A DNA stretch of 64,000 nucleotides from JANQJA01 sp047947185 (lineage in GTDB: Bacteria; Pseudomonadota; Gammaproteobacteria; Pseudomonadales; Azotimanducaceae), in assembly GCA_047947185.1 (NCBI GenBank), contig CP170502.1:1178001-1242000 (forward strand), written 5' to 3'. Below are positions 9,038 to 18,267 of this stretch, one piece after another; the stretch's first letter is position 1, and each line of letters begins with the position of its first letter. The notes under the pieces are model-generated. The model did not search any database and was not told the DNA's origin. It saw only the letters and a program-made list of their open reading frames with translations. Position numbers and translations under genes: made by a program.

Positions 9038-12000
9038 TCATTCGGTAACTGCCTTCTGATTCTGCTGCAGCAATTCGAGTTCACTGGCAATGGCACCGGG
9101 TGAACCTGTGTTGCGGGCCAGCGCCTGGTAGAACACCGGCACCACAAAAAGCGTCAGGAAAGTCGCAATTGTCACGCCAAAGAAGATGACGATGCCCAGC
9201 GTAATCCGGCTTTCCGCACCGGCGCCGGTCGCAAGTATGAGCGGTATGGAACCCATGACCGTGGACAGCGTCGTCATCATGACCGGACGAAAACGAATCC
9301 TGGCCGCTTCCCGGATGGCGTCAGCAAAAGCCAGCCCTTCATCACGAAGCTGGTTGATAAACTCCACGATCAGCACACCATTTTTTGCCGCAATACCCAC
9401 CAGCATGATCAGGCCGATCTGACTGTAAATGTTCAGCGTGTTGCCGGTAATCAGCAATCCGAACAGGCCGCCCACAACAGCCATTGGCACCGAGATCATG
9501 ATAACAACAGGATGAACAAAACTTTCAAACTGGGCAGCCAGCACCAGCCCCACTACCAGTAGCGCCAGGACAAAGGTAAACATCATGCCGCCGCTGGCCT
9601 CCTTGTACTCTGCCGATTCCCCGCGATAGTCAATCTGCGCAATGGCGGGAAGTTCATCCCTGACAACCCCCTCAAGAAACGCCAGCGCTTCACCCAGCGT
9701 ATACCCTTCATTCAGACTGGCACTGATGGTCACGGCCCGGATCCGGTTATGCCGGTTCAGGCTGTCAGGCTCAGCCACGCTGCGCACCGTGGTCAGCGTG
9801 GACAGCGGTATCAATTGACCGGACGCGTCGGACCGGACGTAGATGCTCTGCAGATCTTCAGGACTCGCCCGCTGCGACTCTTTCGCCTGGATCAGCACAT
9901 CGTACTCTTCCCCATCCACCACGTAGGTAGTCGCGGGGCGTTCGCTCATCATGGCCTGCAGCGTTCTGCCGACATTCTGCACGGACACGCCCAGGGCGGC
10001 GGCACGGTTCTTGTCGATGCTGACCACCAGGCGTGGCTGGGTTTCTTTCAGGTCGGTGTCGATCCGCGTCAGACCCGGGTTCTCCTCGGCCCGGGCAACC
10101 ACAATATCCCGCCATTTTGCCAGCTCTTCGTAGGTGGGCCCGCCAATGACAAACTGGACCGGTGAACCACCCCGGCTGCGGGATGAAAAACCTGAGCGAA
10201 CCCGTGGGAACACGCGCAGACCCGGTACCTCGTTCCAGGCCGGCATGACCTGGTCGATGGCGTCCTGGGTGGATATGGTGCGAACGTCCGGTGGAGCCAT
10301 GGTTACAGCAATCACACCCGAGTTGACGGCATTGCCGCCAAACCCGGGAAATGCCACCATCGCCCGGGTCACCTCACCTGACTCAACCAGCGGCAGAAGT
10401 GGCTTCTCCAGTTCACGCATCCGTTCCTGCATATAACCGAAACTGGCACCCACCGGCCCCTGCACCATGGCAAAAAAAGAACCCTGGTCTTCTGACGGCG
10501 TCAACTCTTCCGGCAAGGCCCGCGTCAGCAACAGGATGGCCGCCACCACCAGCGCCACCAGCACAAAAAACGCCCAGGTCATGTTCAGGCAGGCGCCCAG
10601 CGCCTTCACGTAGCCGTTGGAGACCTTCTCAAAAATGTGGTCAATCGCATGCGTGATCCGGTTCTCTCCCGCATGTGGCCGCAGCAGCCTTGAGCACATG
10701 ACCGGCGTCAGCGACAGGGCCAGCACACTGGAGACAATAACCGCTGCGCTGATGGTCACGGCAAGTTCACGAAACAATCGGCCCACGCTATCCTGCAGAA
10801 AAGCAATCGGCACAAACACCGCAACCAGCACAATGGTGGTTGCCACCACGGCAAACGCAACCTGGCGCGCACCATTGTAGGCCGCAAGCAGCGGGGGTTC
10901 TCCCTCTTCTATTCGCCGGTGAATGTTCTCCAGCACCACAATGGAGTCGTCTACAACCAGCCCTATGGCAAGCACCAGGGCGAGCAGGGTAATCAGATTG
11001 ACTGAAAAGCCGAAGGCCGCAAGGATCGTAAACGACGCCGTCAGGCAAATCGGGATGGTAACAGCGGGAATGATCATCGCGCGGAAACTGCCGAGGAAAG
11101 CCAGAATCACCAGGCTGACCAGCACCGTTGTAATGGCAATGGTAACGTATACCGAATTGATTGCAGCGGTGATGAAAATCGACTCATCGGAACTGGCAGT
11201 CAGTTCCATGCCTTCCGGTAATGATGCATTGATTTTGGCGACCTGCTCCTTGACCGCTGCGAGCACTTCTACCGAATTGGCCTTGGACTGTTTCACAATA
11301 CCAAAACCTACCGTCATGCGGCCGTTGGCACGATATTCAGTGCGCAGGAACCGGGGTGCAATTTCTATGTCGGCAATTTCACCCAACCTGATGAGATGCC
11401 CGTCAGCACCACGCCGAATGACCAGGCCGGCAAAATCCTCTGCGGTCTGGTAGTTACGTTCCATCCGGACAGAAAATTCCATGTCAGCAGACTCGACCCG
11501 ACCCGCCGGCAATTCGATGTTCTCCCGCCGCAGTGCGTTCTCGACATCAGTGACGGTCAGTCCACGCGCAGCCAGGGCAACCCGGTCGAGCCAGATGCGC
11601 ATGGAGAAACGCCCGGAACCGGAGTTACTCACGTCAGCAACACCCGGGATGGTTGTCAGCTGATCAATGATGTAGCGCTCTGCGTAGTCAGTCAGTTCCA
11701 TGAAGTTCATGGTTTCACTGTTGAGGCTGAAGTACTGGATAGGCCTTGCATCCGAGTCGGCCTTGGAGACTTCTGGCGGATCCGCGTCTTCTGGCAACTG
11801 CCCTATGACCCGGGCGACCCGGTCACGAATATCATTGGTTGCTTCCTCGATGTTCCGGTCCAGCTCAAACTCGATCGAAATTCGGGTCCGCCCATCACTG
11901 CTGGAAGACCGAATTGTCTTGATACCCTCCACGCCACTGATCTGGGCTTCAAGCGGCTGGGTAATCTGGGTTTCAACCACTCGCGCGGAAGCACCGGGGT

Positions 12001-12151
12001 AGTCAACACTGACGGAGACGTTGGGGGGATTGACATCTGGATACTCACGTACCGGCAGGTCGCGGAAGGACATGATACCCAGTGCCAACAGCATCATGCT
12101 GAGCACCATGGCAAACACGGGCCGCTTTACAGAAACATCTGAAAGCACCAT
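9038..12151 (-). CDS. RND efflux permease, HAE1 family (AcrB/MexB-like)
   Basis: 1037 residues, the usual size. It begins SDVSVKRPVFAMVLSMMLLALG (TM1) with LPVREYPDVNPP after it. The TM4 proton-relay motif GLVVDDSIVVLENIHRR has both aspartates. A second repeat begins near the middle, and the C-terminal GIVIFFGVTIATFLTLFVVP is typical. It pumps drugs, solvents or fatty compounds from periplasm and inner membrane with an adaptor and an outer membrane channel. The adaptor gene 12155-13300 is just upstream, and its stop codon lies inside the ribosome-site region (GGGAGG seven bases before this ATG). No TolC-like gene is in the window. Confidence 0.96.
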   Translation of the reverse strand: MVLSDVSVKRPVFAMVLSMMLLALGIMSFRDLPVREYPDVNPPNVSVSVDYPGASARVVETQITQPLEAQISGVEGIKTIRSSSSDGRTRISIEFELDRNIEEATNDIRDRVARVIGQLPEDADPPEVSKADSDARPIQYFSLNSETMNFMELTDYAERYIIDQLTTIPGVADVSNSGSGRFSMRIWLDRVALAARGLTVTDVENALRRENIELPAGRVESADMEFSVRMERNYQTAEDFAGLVIRRGADGHLIRLGEIADIEIAPRFLRTEYRANGRMTVGFGIVKQSKANSVEVLAAVKEQVAKINASLPEGMELTASSDESIFITAAINSVYVTIAITTVLVSLVILAFLGSFRAMIIPAVTIPICLTASFTILAAFGFSVNLITLLALVLAIGLVVDDSIVVLENIHRRIEEGEPPLLAAYNGARQVAFAVVATTIVLVAVFVPIAFLQDSVGRLFRELAVTISAAVIVSSVLALSLTPVMCSRLLRPHAGENRITHAIDHIFEKVSNGYVKALGACLNMTWAFFVLVALVVAAILLLTRALPEELTPSEDQGSFFAMVQGPVGASFGYMQERMRELEKPLLPLVESGEVTRAMVAFPGFGGNAVNSGVIAVTMAPPDVRTISTQDAIDQVMPAWNEVPGLRVFPRVRSGFSSRSRGGSPVQFVIGGPTYEELAKWRDIVVARAEENPGLTRIDTDLKETQPRLVVSIDKNRAAALGVSVQNVGRTLQAMMSERPATTYVVDGEEYDVLIQAKESQRASPEDLQSIYVRSDASGQLIPLSTLTTVRSVAEPDSLNRHNRIRAVTISASLNEGYTLGEALAFLEGVVRDELPAIAQIDYRGESAEYKEASGGMMFTFVLALLVVGLVLAAQFESFVHPVVIMISVPMAVVGGLFGLLITGNTLNIYSQIGLIMLVGIAAKNGVLIVEFINQLRDEGLAFADAIREAARIRFRPVMMTTLSTVMGSIPLILATGAGAESRITLGIVIFFGVTIATFLTLFVVPVFYQALARNTGSPGAIASELELLQQNQKAVTE

Positions 12152-12154
12152 AAG

Positions 12155-13300
12155 TTAACCTCCCTGACCAGTAGCAGCACCACTCCCAGGTGGTGCGGCG
12201 CCCGGACGTTTACCGTTTTGCATCCCCGCCCGCGGTGGAGGTTCAGCACCCTGAATGCGCACCGGCACGCCATCCCGCACCCGCGTAATGCCATCAACGA
12301 CAATCTCGTCACCGGGTTCAAGACCGGAAAGCACTTCCACAACCCCGGTCTTGCGTCTACCCGGCGTAATCTGCGTCATGCGGGCGCGGCCCTCAATAAC
12401 ACGGAACACATAGCTCCGGTCCTGCTGCTGGACCACTGCACTCTCGGCAACCACCAGTGACGGCGCACGCTCCTGAATCAGGCGCACTGTCATCAGCATG
12501 CCCGGTCGAAGCAACCGCTCGCTGTTATTGAATTCTGCGCGTACCGAGACTGCTCGCGTCACCGGGTCAATACGTGAACCGATGCTGGTGACCGTACCGC
12601 GAAAGGTCCTGTCCGGATAAGCAACACCCATGGCAAGCACAGGCAGACCGGCTTTCAGAATGCCAAAAAAGTTCTCCGGTACAGAAAAGTCGAGCTTGAC
12701 AGTTGATATATCATCCAGGGTAGTAATTGCCGTGTTGGGCGTAACCAGCGTGCCCGGACTCACTTCGCGGAATCCCAACAGGCCGGAGAAGGGGGCACGA
12801 ATCAGGCGATCGGCTACCCTGGCCATAATACCTTCCAGCCGGGCCTCGCTGGCTTCGAAGCGCGACCTGGCCTCATCTACCTGGGAGACCGGCACACTCC
12901 CCTGCTTCGCCAGGTCCTCAAGCCTGACCAACTGGCGGCGCGCATCATCCAGGTTAGCCCTGGCTTCCGCCAGCAACGCTGTCTGCTCTTCATTGGTCAG
13001 TTCAACCAGCACGGTGCCGCGCTCGACGTAATCGCCGTCAACAAAATTTACAGCGCGCACCGTTTCAGTGACTTTTGCGGTCACAGTGACCGACTCGTTG
13101 GCCACCACTGTGCCAATACCCTCTATTTCATCAGGTAAAGATTTCAGCTGAACCCTGTCTGTGACAACCAGTGCAGCACCACCACCGCGGCCAAAACCAC
13201 CACGGACCGCTTCCGGCTGCGCGAAAAACTCCTCATAAGCCAGCCATCCGACAGCAGTCGCGACCGCCAGCAATAGTAGACCAATTACCACCTTTGCCAT
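12155..13300 (-). CDS. RND periplasmic adaptor subunit (MexA/AcrA-like)
   Basis: 381 residues. N-terminal hydrophobic segment VVIGLLLLAVATAVGWLAYEE acts as anchor or uncleaved signal. A biotinyl-lipoyl-like half motif (NFVDGDYVERGTVLVELTNEE), a coiled-coil hairpin (LLAEARANLDDARRQLVRLE), the second half motif (RAPFSGLLGFREVSPGTLV) and the beta-barrel and membrane-proximal domains (GLEPGDEIVVDGITRVRDG) follow. The Pro/Gly-rich tail (PPRAGMQNGKRPGAAPPGSG) is longer than normal. It links the permease encoded three bases downstream to an outer-membrane factor. First gene of the two-gene operon. Confidence 0.95.
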   Translation of the reverse strand: MAKVVIGLLLLAVATAVGWLAYEEFFAQPEAVRGGFGRGGGAALVVTDRVQLKSLPDEIEGIGTVVANESVTVTAKVTETVRAVNFVDGDYVERGTVLVELTNEEQTALLAEARANLDDARRQLVRLEDLAKQGSVPVSQVDEARSRFEASEARLEGIMARVADRLIRAPFSGLLGFREVSPGTLVTPNTAITTLDDISTVKLDFSVPENFFGILKAGLPVLAMGVAYPDRTFRGTVTSIGSRIDPVTRAVSVRAEFNNSERLLRPGMLMTVRLIQERAPSLVVAESAVVQQQDRSYVFRVIEGRARMTQITPGRRKTGVVEVLSGLEPGDEIVVDGITRVRDGVPVRIQGAEPPPRAGMQNGKRPGAAPPGSGAATGQGG

Positions 13301-13415
13301 GTACCTGAACCTCTATCAAAAGCGCCCGGTACAGGCGCAACCAAACAGCGATTCTGCTACCAGGCTCACTCAAACGCCAGCGAAATCAATGGTGGGGAGA
13401 CGCTGGAGAGTCTCA

Positions 13416-14210
13416 CTATGACCAGAGGTCAGACGAGGATTTCATCCAGCGTGTCAGGTGCCGCATTTCTGCAATCGTCTTCCCGCGCTCGTCCAGCAGC
13501 GCAGAATCCACCCAGGCAAATTCGGTTTTCGGGGAGGCGCCCACACAGACAACCTTACCTGTGCGCCGGTAGCCTGTATTCAATCGAACGGGACCATCCA
13601 GCAGTCGGATTTCAGTAGCACCAAAAAAGCCCACACTGGGTTGCCGGATCTTGCCCGGCGGAAAACCCACGTTCAGGGCACCGTACATCGCCGCCGGATA
13701 GATGAGTATACCCGCTTCATCACCACTGCCGCCCCCTTCGGTGATCACCACGTTATCCTTTGGGGGCGCTTCCTCGCCGACCAGCAGATCCTGCAGGATT
13801 CGCAGTTCATCACGCGGTGCATCTTCAAGAGGCAGGCTGGCGACATAGTCGGCACCAGCCGGACTGCCAACCGAAATGGACCCCTTGGCTACAATTTTAC
13901 CTTCCGGGGTCTCAACCAGCGCATCGAGACGCTCGTTTTCGGCACCCGATGGCGGGTCCATCACCGCGCGCACTTTCTCCCGGTGGGTTGTTGCAAAGGT
14001 GTAGAACATCGAGATGGTGCCGCGCTGATACCAGCGGGAACCGAACGTCGACTGGATAAGCGGGACAAAATGGTTGAGATGGACAGTACCCGGTATTGTG
14101 CCACCCCGCATTCCAATACGGGTTGCAACTGCATCATTGTGAATGGAATTGGGCAATTCAGCCCAACGGTTTTCTGGCTGTTGCCAGGCTGAAACCAGTT
14201 TTTCACCCAT
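13416..14210 (-). CDS. hotdog-fold (MaoC-like) protein of unknown substrate
   Basis: 264 residues from the ATG at 14210, which has GAAGGAGG eight bases upstream; the upstream frame to 14297 lacks such a site. No signal peptide, so cytoplasmic. GTIPGTVHLNHFVPLIQSTF, then GTISMFYTFATTHREKVRAV and GKIVAKGSISVGS resemble the strand-helix-strand layout of double-hotdog MaoC-like dehydratases or thioesterases. A second half-like segment lies near 170-260. I could not assign catalytic residues. It sits next to CoA-handling genes (CaiB/BaiF at 14437), which fits acyl-CoA chemistry; that is inference. It is divergent from the CoA transferase gene. Confidence 0.6.
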   Translation of the reverse strand: MGEKLVSAWQQPENRWAELPNSIHNDAVATRIGMRGGTIPGTVHLNHFVPLIQSTFGSRWYQRGTISMFYTFATTHREKVRAVMDPPSGAENERLDALVETPEGKIVAKGSISVGSPAGADYVASLPLEDAPRDELRILQDLLVGEEAPPKDNVVITEGGGSGDEAGILIYPAAMYGALNVGFPPGKIRQPSVGFFGATEIRLLDGPVRLNTGYRRTGKVVCVGASPKTEFAWVDSALLDERGKTIAEMRHLTRWMKSSSDLWS

Positions 14211-14372
14211 CGAAGCGCCTCCTTCAGGACTCACCCTGTTGATCCGGTGACCAAACCCGGCGACACCCGACTGCCTGTCGCCGTTTCCAGCCGCCATTTA
14301 TAGTGAGAGATTTTTCCCCACCTGCAGAAAGTAGCAGGAACCCATGCCGCTTTTCAACAAACATGATCGTGT

Positions 14373-14402
14373 TTGACATTCAAGGATAGCCCAGTGGATA
14401 CT
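14373..14402 (+). promoter_or_regulatory. candidate promoter of the CoA-transferase operon
   Basis: A perfect -35 TTGACA (14373-14378), an 18-base spacer and GATACT (four of six matches to the -10), 35 bases before the ATG at 14437. The gene has no obvious ribosome site. Confidence 0.4.
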
Positions 14403-14436
14403 CCCCGCGTTCTCCAGGAAGCCAGCACTGACCCGC

Positions 14437-16857
14437 ATGTCCAACCAATCTCTTTCCGGTATCCGCGTTATTGACCTGACCAACCATCGAGGTGAAATTG
14501 CCGGCCGGCTGCTTGCTGACCTTGGTGCCGAGGTCATCAAGATTGAGCCGGTGGAGGGGGTATCGAGCCGCCGATTGCCACCTTTCGACGCGGCTGGCAA
14601 CTCCCTCTTCTGGCAGGCTTATGGTCTTGGCAAACAATGTTATCGCCTTGACCTTTACTCACCGGCCGGCCGCGACCGGGTGCTGGCGTTGGCGCGTGGC
14701 GCGGACATCCTGCTCGAAAGTTTTGACCCCGGTGTAAGCCTGAGTCTTGGCATTGATGCGGCCACGCTGTGTGCGCTCAATCCAGGTCTGATCTACGTTT
14801 CCATCACCGGGTTTGGGCAGAATGGTCCCAAAGCACACTGGCCGGTCACCAGCCTCACGCTGGAGGCGGCCGGCGGCAGACTCTCACTTCAGGGTGATCC
14901 GGACCGCCCGCCCGTGCCTGTCGGCTATCCCCAGGCATGGCTGCACGCCGGCGCCCAGGCTGCTGCCGACGCGCTGGTTGCACTCAATGAGCGTGATGGC
15001 TCGGGTTACGGCCAGCACCTTGATCTTTCGGCGTTTGAAACCATGTGGTGGACCCTGATGGGGGCCCAGGGTGCCCCGGTCTGCATTAACGACAATCCGC
15101 CCGGCATCGGGGATGACCGTGGGGCATCCGCGCCCGTACAGGGGCCAAGGACCGTAAAAGCCCTCGATGGACTGGTCACCATTGCGCCTGGTGCCAGCCC
15201 ACCAGGTACCAGGACCATGTACACATTGGCAATCGAAGCCGCCAGGAAAGACGGTGCCCCCGAGCCCGAACTTGAACAGTACAACTGGGACCAGTGGACC
15301 GCACTGCTGCAACAGGGTGTCATCCCACCTGAACATATGGCCAGGGCCAGGGAGGTGCTTGACCGTTTCGTGGCCCGCCATACCAAGCTGGAACTTGTCC
15401 AGTGGGCACTTCAGAACAATCTGCGGCTTGGGCCACTGCACACCACCCGGGACCTCGTCAGCTTTCCCCAGTATCTGCAGCGCGGTTTTTTTGAGGACGT
15501 CGGAGGCGTAACGCAGCCGGTCAAATGGGCACAGCTGTCAGCCACACCTGTCCGCGTGCAAACACAGAAGGATCTGCCAGAACTGCCAGAATGGCCGGCG
15601 GCTGGCCTCCAGGCACCGGCGGTGAGAAGCGCCCGGCACGGTAATGCATTTGCCGGACTCAAGGTGGCCGATTTCTCCTGGGTTGCGGCGGGCCCCACCA
15701 TCAGCAAGGCACTTGCCGACCACGGCGCAACCGTCGTCAAACTGGAATCCGCAACGCGCCCCGACCTGTCGCGCACCCTGCCCCCACACATTGCCGCCCC
15801 GGACGAGACGGCAAATGCTACACCGGGATTAAACCGCAGCTACTGGAGCTTTCTCTACGCCACGTCAAAACTCTCATTGCTGTGCAACCTTGGTACCCCG
15901 GCCGGCCGGCAACTCGCCCGCCACGCCTGTGACTGGGCGGACGTGGTCATCGAAAGCTTTTCGCCCGGTACCATGGCACGCATGGGGCTCGACTACCAGA
16001 CGCTCAGCCGGGACCATCCCGACCTCATCATGCTGAGCACGTCGATGCTCGGCCAGACCGGTGACCTGTCCAGTTATGCCGGCTATGGCCAGCAGGCGTC
16101 CGGTTTCTGTGGCCTCCACTACATTACCGGCTGGCCGGACCGTAACCCCTGTGGCGTCGCGACACCCTACACCGATGTGATTGCACCCAAATTTGGCATT
16201 ACGGCACTGACCGCAGCCCTGCATCACCGGCACAGGACGGGCGAGGGCCAACTGATTGATCTCGCCCAGGCAGAGTGTGCCATGATGTTCATAGCGCCTT
16301 TGATCCTGGACGAAACGGTAAACGGCCGGACGGCAACTGCCCGCGGCTTCGATTCGCTGTACAACCACCCGCAGGGTGTCTATCGCTGTCTTGGCACAGA
16401 ACGCTATATCGCCATCGCCATTGAAAGTACACAGGAATGGCGCGCACTCTGCGAACTGGTTCCTGGTTGTGAACCGCACTGGGACACACCGGAGCTTCGT
16501 CGGCAGCATAACGACACTATCCAGGAACTGATTGAGGCGTGGACCAGGACCCGTGATGCATTCGAGATTGAGCGACAACTGGTTGCGACGGGAATCCCGG
16601 CATCCGTCGTACAACGGCCAACGGACGTGTTCAGGGACCCGCAGCTTGAAGCCCGGGGACTCAAACAGGTACTGGTGCACAGTGAATGCGGCGAGGTTAT
16701 ACATTATGGCTTTCCCACCCGCTTCTCCGCCAAGGACCAGATGGTGCGATCAGCACCACCCTGCCTGGGTGAACACAACAACTATGTGATGAAGTCCCTG
16801 TTCGGCTTGCCTGACAGGGAAATTGCAGCGCTGGCCGAAGGTGGCGCACTGGAATAG
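14437..16857 (+). CDS. double-domain CaiB/BaiF (family III) CoA transferase
   Basis: 806 residues, about twice the family size: two CoA_transf_3 units in tandem. Domain 1 (about 6-390) starts LSGIRVIDLTNHRGEIAGRL and domain 2 (about 404-800) starts FAGLKVADFSWVAAGPTISK. The expected catalytic aspartate is present in both: D196 in GYGQHLDLSAFE and D608 in GEGQLIDLAQAE. Family III enzymes move CoA between carboxylic acids by an anhydride/thioester path and work as interlocked dimers, so a fused pair may fold as a pseudo-dimer. Two bases separate it from the DUF1800 gene. Likely activates a carboxylic acid for degradation; substrate unknown. Confidence 0.92.
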   Translation: MSNQSLSGIRVIDLTNHRGEIAGRLLADLGAEVIKIEPVEGVSSRRLPPFDAAGNSLFWQAYGLGKQCYRLDLYSPAGRDRVLALARGADILLESFDPGVSLSLGIDAATLCALNPGLIYVSITGFGQNGPKAHWPVTSLTLEAAGGRLSLQGDPDRPPVPVGYPQAWLHAGAQAAADALVALNERDGSGYGQHLDLSAFETMWWTLMGAQGAPVCINDNPPGIGDDRGASAPVQGPRTVKALDGLVTIAPGASPPGTRTMYTLAIEAARKDGAPEPELEQYNWDQWTALLQQGVIPPEHMARAREVLDRFVARHTKLELVQWALQNNLRLGPLHTTRDLVSFPQYLQRGFFEDVGGVTQPVKWAQLSATPVRVQTQKDLPELPEWPAAGLQAPAVRSARHGNAFAGLKVADFSWVAAGPTISKALADHGATVVKLESATRPDLSRTLPPHIAAPDETANATPGLNRSYWSFLYATSKLSLLCNLGTPAGRQLARHACDWADVVIESFSPGTMARMGLDYQTLSRDHPDLIMLSTSMLGQTGDLSSYAGYGQQASGFCGLHYITGWPDRNPCGVATPYTDVIAPKFGITALTAALHHRHRTGEGQLIDLAQAECAMMFIAPLILDETVNGRTATARGFDSLYNHPQGVYRCLGTERYIAIAIESTQEWRALCELVPGCEPHWDTPELRRQHNDTIQELIEAWTRTRDAFEIERQLVATGIPASVVQRPTDVFRDPQLEARGLKQVLVHSECGEVIHYGFPTRFSAKDQMVRSAPPCLGEHNNYVMKSLFGLPDREIAALAEGGALE

Positions 16858-16859
16858 AG

Positions 16860-18263
16860 GTGAAGCACGGGTTGATCAGCACAACACCATTTCGGGCCGC
16901 CAGCCATTTTGGATTGGGCGCTTCGGCGCAGGACCTGGCTGCCATTGGCAATAACCCGGTGGACTGGGTGGTTGGACAACTGCAGTCCGGCAACAGTGTG
17001 GTCATGCCAGGGCTGGAATCCGCCAGCAGCCAGATTGCCTCCTACCAGCAACTGCGCCAGGGAAGGCAGCGCGCAAAACGAATGAGCGGCGGTGACGAGG
17101 CCCGGATCAGTGCACTGGAGGCATCACAGCGAGCCTACCGGGTTGCTGTCCGCGACCAGGTCCAGGCCGGCATCAACGCCCGTCTGCACCAGGCCGTCAG
17201 CACACCCAGCCCCGTCAGGGAAAGACTGGCCCAGTTCTGGTCCAATCATTTCACCGTATCGCGTACGGGTCGGCCGCAGATTGCCACCGCCTGCACAGCC
17301 TACGAAAACGAGGCGATCAGGCCAGCCCTGGACGGTCATTTTGCCGAGATGCTGCTTCGAGTGGTGTCCCACCCCGTAATGCTGCTGTATCTCGACAACG
17401 CCCAGTCGGTCGGGCCGCGCTCGGTCGCAGGCAAACGCCGGGATGCCGGGCTCAATGAAAACCTGGCGCGGGAAATCCTGGAACTGCACACCCTGGGGGT
17501 TGATGGCGGCTATACCCAGGCGGACGTGACCTCCCTGGCGCGGATACTCACAGGCTGGACCCTTGGTAGTCCACAGTTACAGCGCCTGGGTGCCACCCCC
17601 GGAGAATTCATTTTTGCCGAGTTCATGCACGAACCGGGCAGTCATTTGCTGCTCGGCAAGGAATACCGGGACACCGGCGCAAAACAGGGCGTTGCCGCAC
17701 TGCGTGACCTTGGCCTGCAGCCGGCCACGGCAAGATTTGTTGCCCGCAAGCTTGTCACCCATTTTGTCAACGATGAACCGGCGGCGCGGGATGTGGATTT
17801 TGTCGCAAAAGCTTTTCTGGAATCGGACGGCCACCTGCCCACGGTCCACCGTGCGGTGCTGACCCTCAGCAGCGCCTGGAACCCGGAAAACCAGAAGCTG
17901 AAAACACCCTGGGAACTGCTGGTATCAACCTTGCGCGGCCTGGCGCTTCCTGCTAACGGTGTGCGGGAGTTTGGCACTAATGTGCTGCGGACAATGAACC
18001 ATCTGCCGTTCTCGGCACCGTCCCCGGCAGGCTGGCCCGACACCATGGATCACTGGGGCTCACCCACTGCAATCAAACAACGTATTGAATGGGGTGTTGC
18101 TGTGGGTCGCAGGCTGGGCAATCGTATGAACGCGATGGAGGTCGCTCGCCACATGATCGACAGCGACCGTGCCGGTCAACTGATGCAGAGTATTGCACGG
18201 GCGGAAAGCCCCGCGCAGGGCCTGGCCCTGCTGCTATCATCACCCAATTTCCAGTGGAGGTGA
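16860..18263 (+). CDS. DUF1800 domain protein
   Basis: 467 residues from a GTG two bases after the CoA transferase stop. Family features: RAASHFGLGASAQDLAAIG at the N-terminus, PVRERLAQFWSNHFTVS, DGHFAEMLLRVVSHPVMLLYLDN, LNENLAREILELHTLGVDGG and TQADVTSLARILTGW. DUF1800 proteins are almost always next to a DUF1501 gene, as here, and are thought to act outside the cytoplasm, but no activity is known. No clear signal peptide can be seen. The N-terminus might be misplaced, but no better start is visible. Confidence 0.9.
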   Translation: MKHGLISTTPFRAASHFGLGASAQDLAAIGNNPVDWVVGQLQSGNSVVMPGLESASSQIASYQQLRQGRQRAKRMSGGDEARISALEASQRAYRVAVRDQVQAGINARLHQAVSTPSPVRERLAQFWSNHFTVSRTGRPQIATACTAYENEAIRPALDGHFAEMLLRVVSHPVMLLYLDNAQSVGPRSVAGKRRDAGLNENLAREILELHTLGVDGGYTQADVTSLARILTGWTLGSPQLQRLGATPGEFIFAEFMHEPGSHLLLGKEYRDTGAKQGVAALRDLGLQPATARFVARKLVTHFVNDEPAARDVDFVAKAFLESDGHLPTVHRAVLTLSSAWNPENQKLKTPWELLVSTLRGLALPANGVREFGTNVLRTMNHLPFSAPSPAGWPDTMDHWGSPTAIKQRIEWGVAVGRRLGNRMNAMEVARHMIDSDRAGQLMQSIARAESPAQGLALLLSSPNFQWR

Positions 18264-18267
18264 CACC

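Noticed and set aside
11396..12142. 248-codon plus-strand open frame inside the RND permease gene
   Set aside because: Complete antisense shadow of conserved RND sequence; no ribosome site and no family resemblance.
13397..13414. GAGAC/GTCTC inverted repeat after the hotdog-like gene
   Set aside because: Only five base pairs with an eight-base loop and no T-run; too weak to call a terminator.
13458..14192. 244-codon plus-strand open frame opposite the hotdog-like gene
   Set aside because: Antisense to the minus-strand gene, which has a good ribosome site and plausible fold.
15874..16704. 276-codon minus-strand open frame within the CoA transferase
   Set aside because: Antisense of a clearly conserved CaiB/BaiF domain; Cys/His-rich composition arises from the opposite codons.
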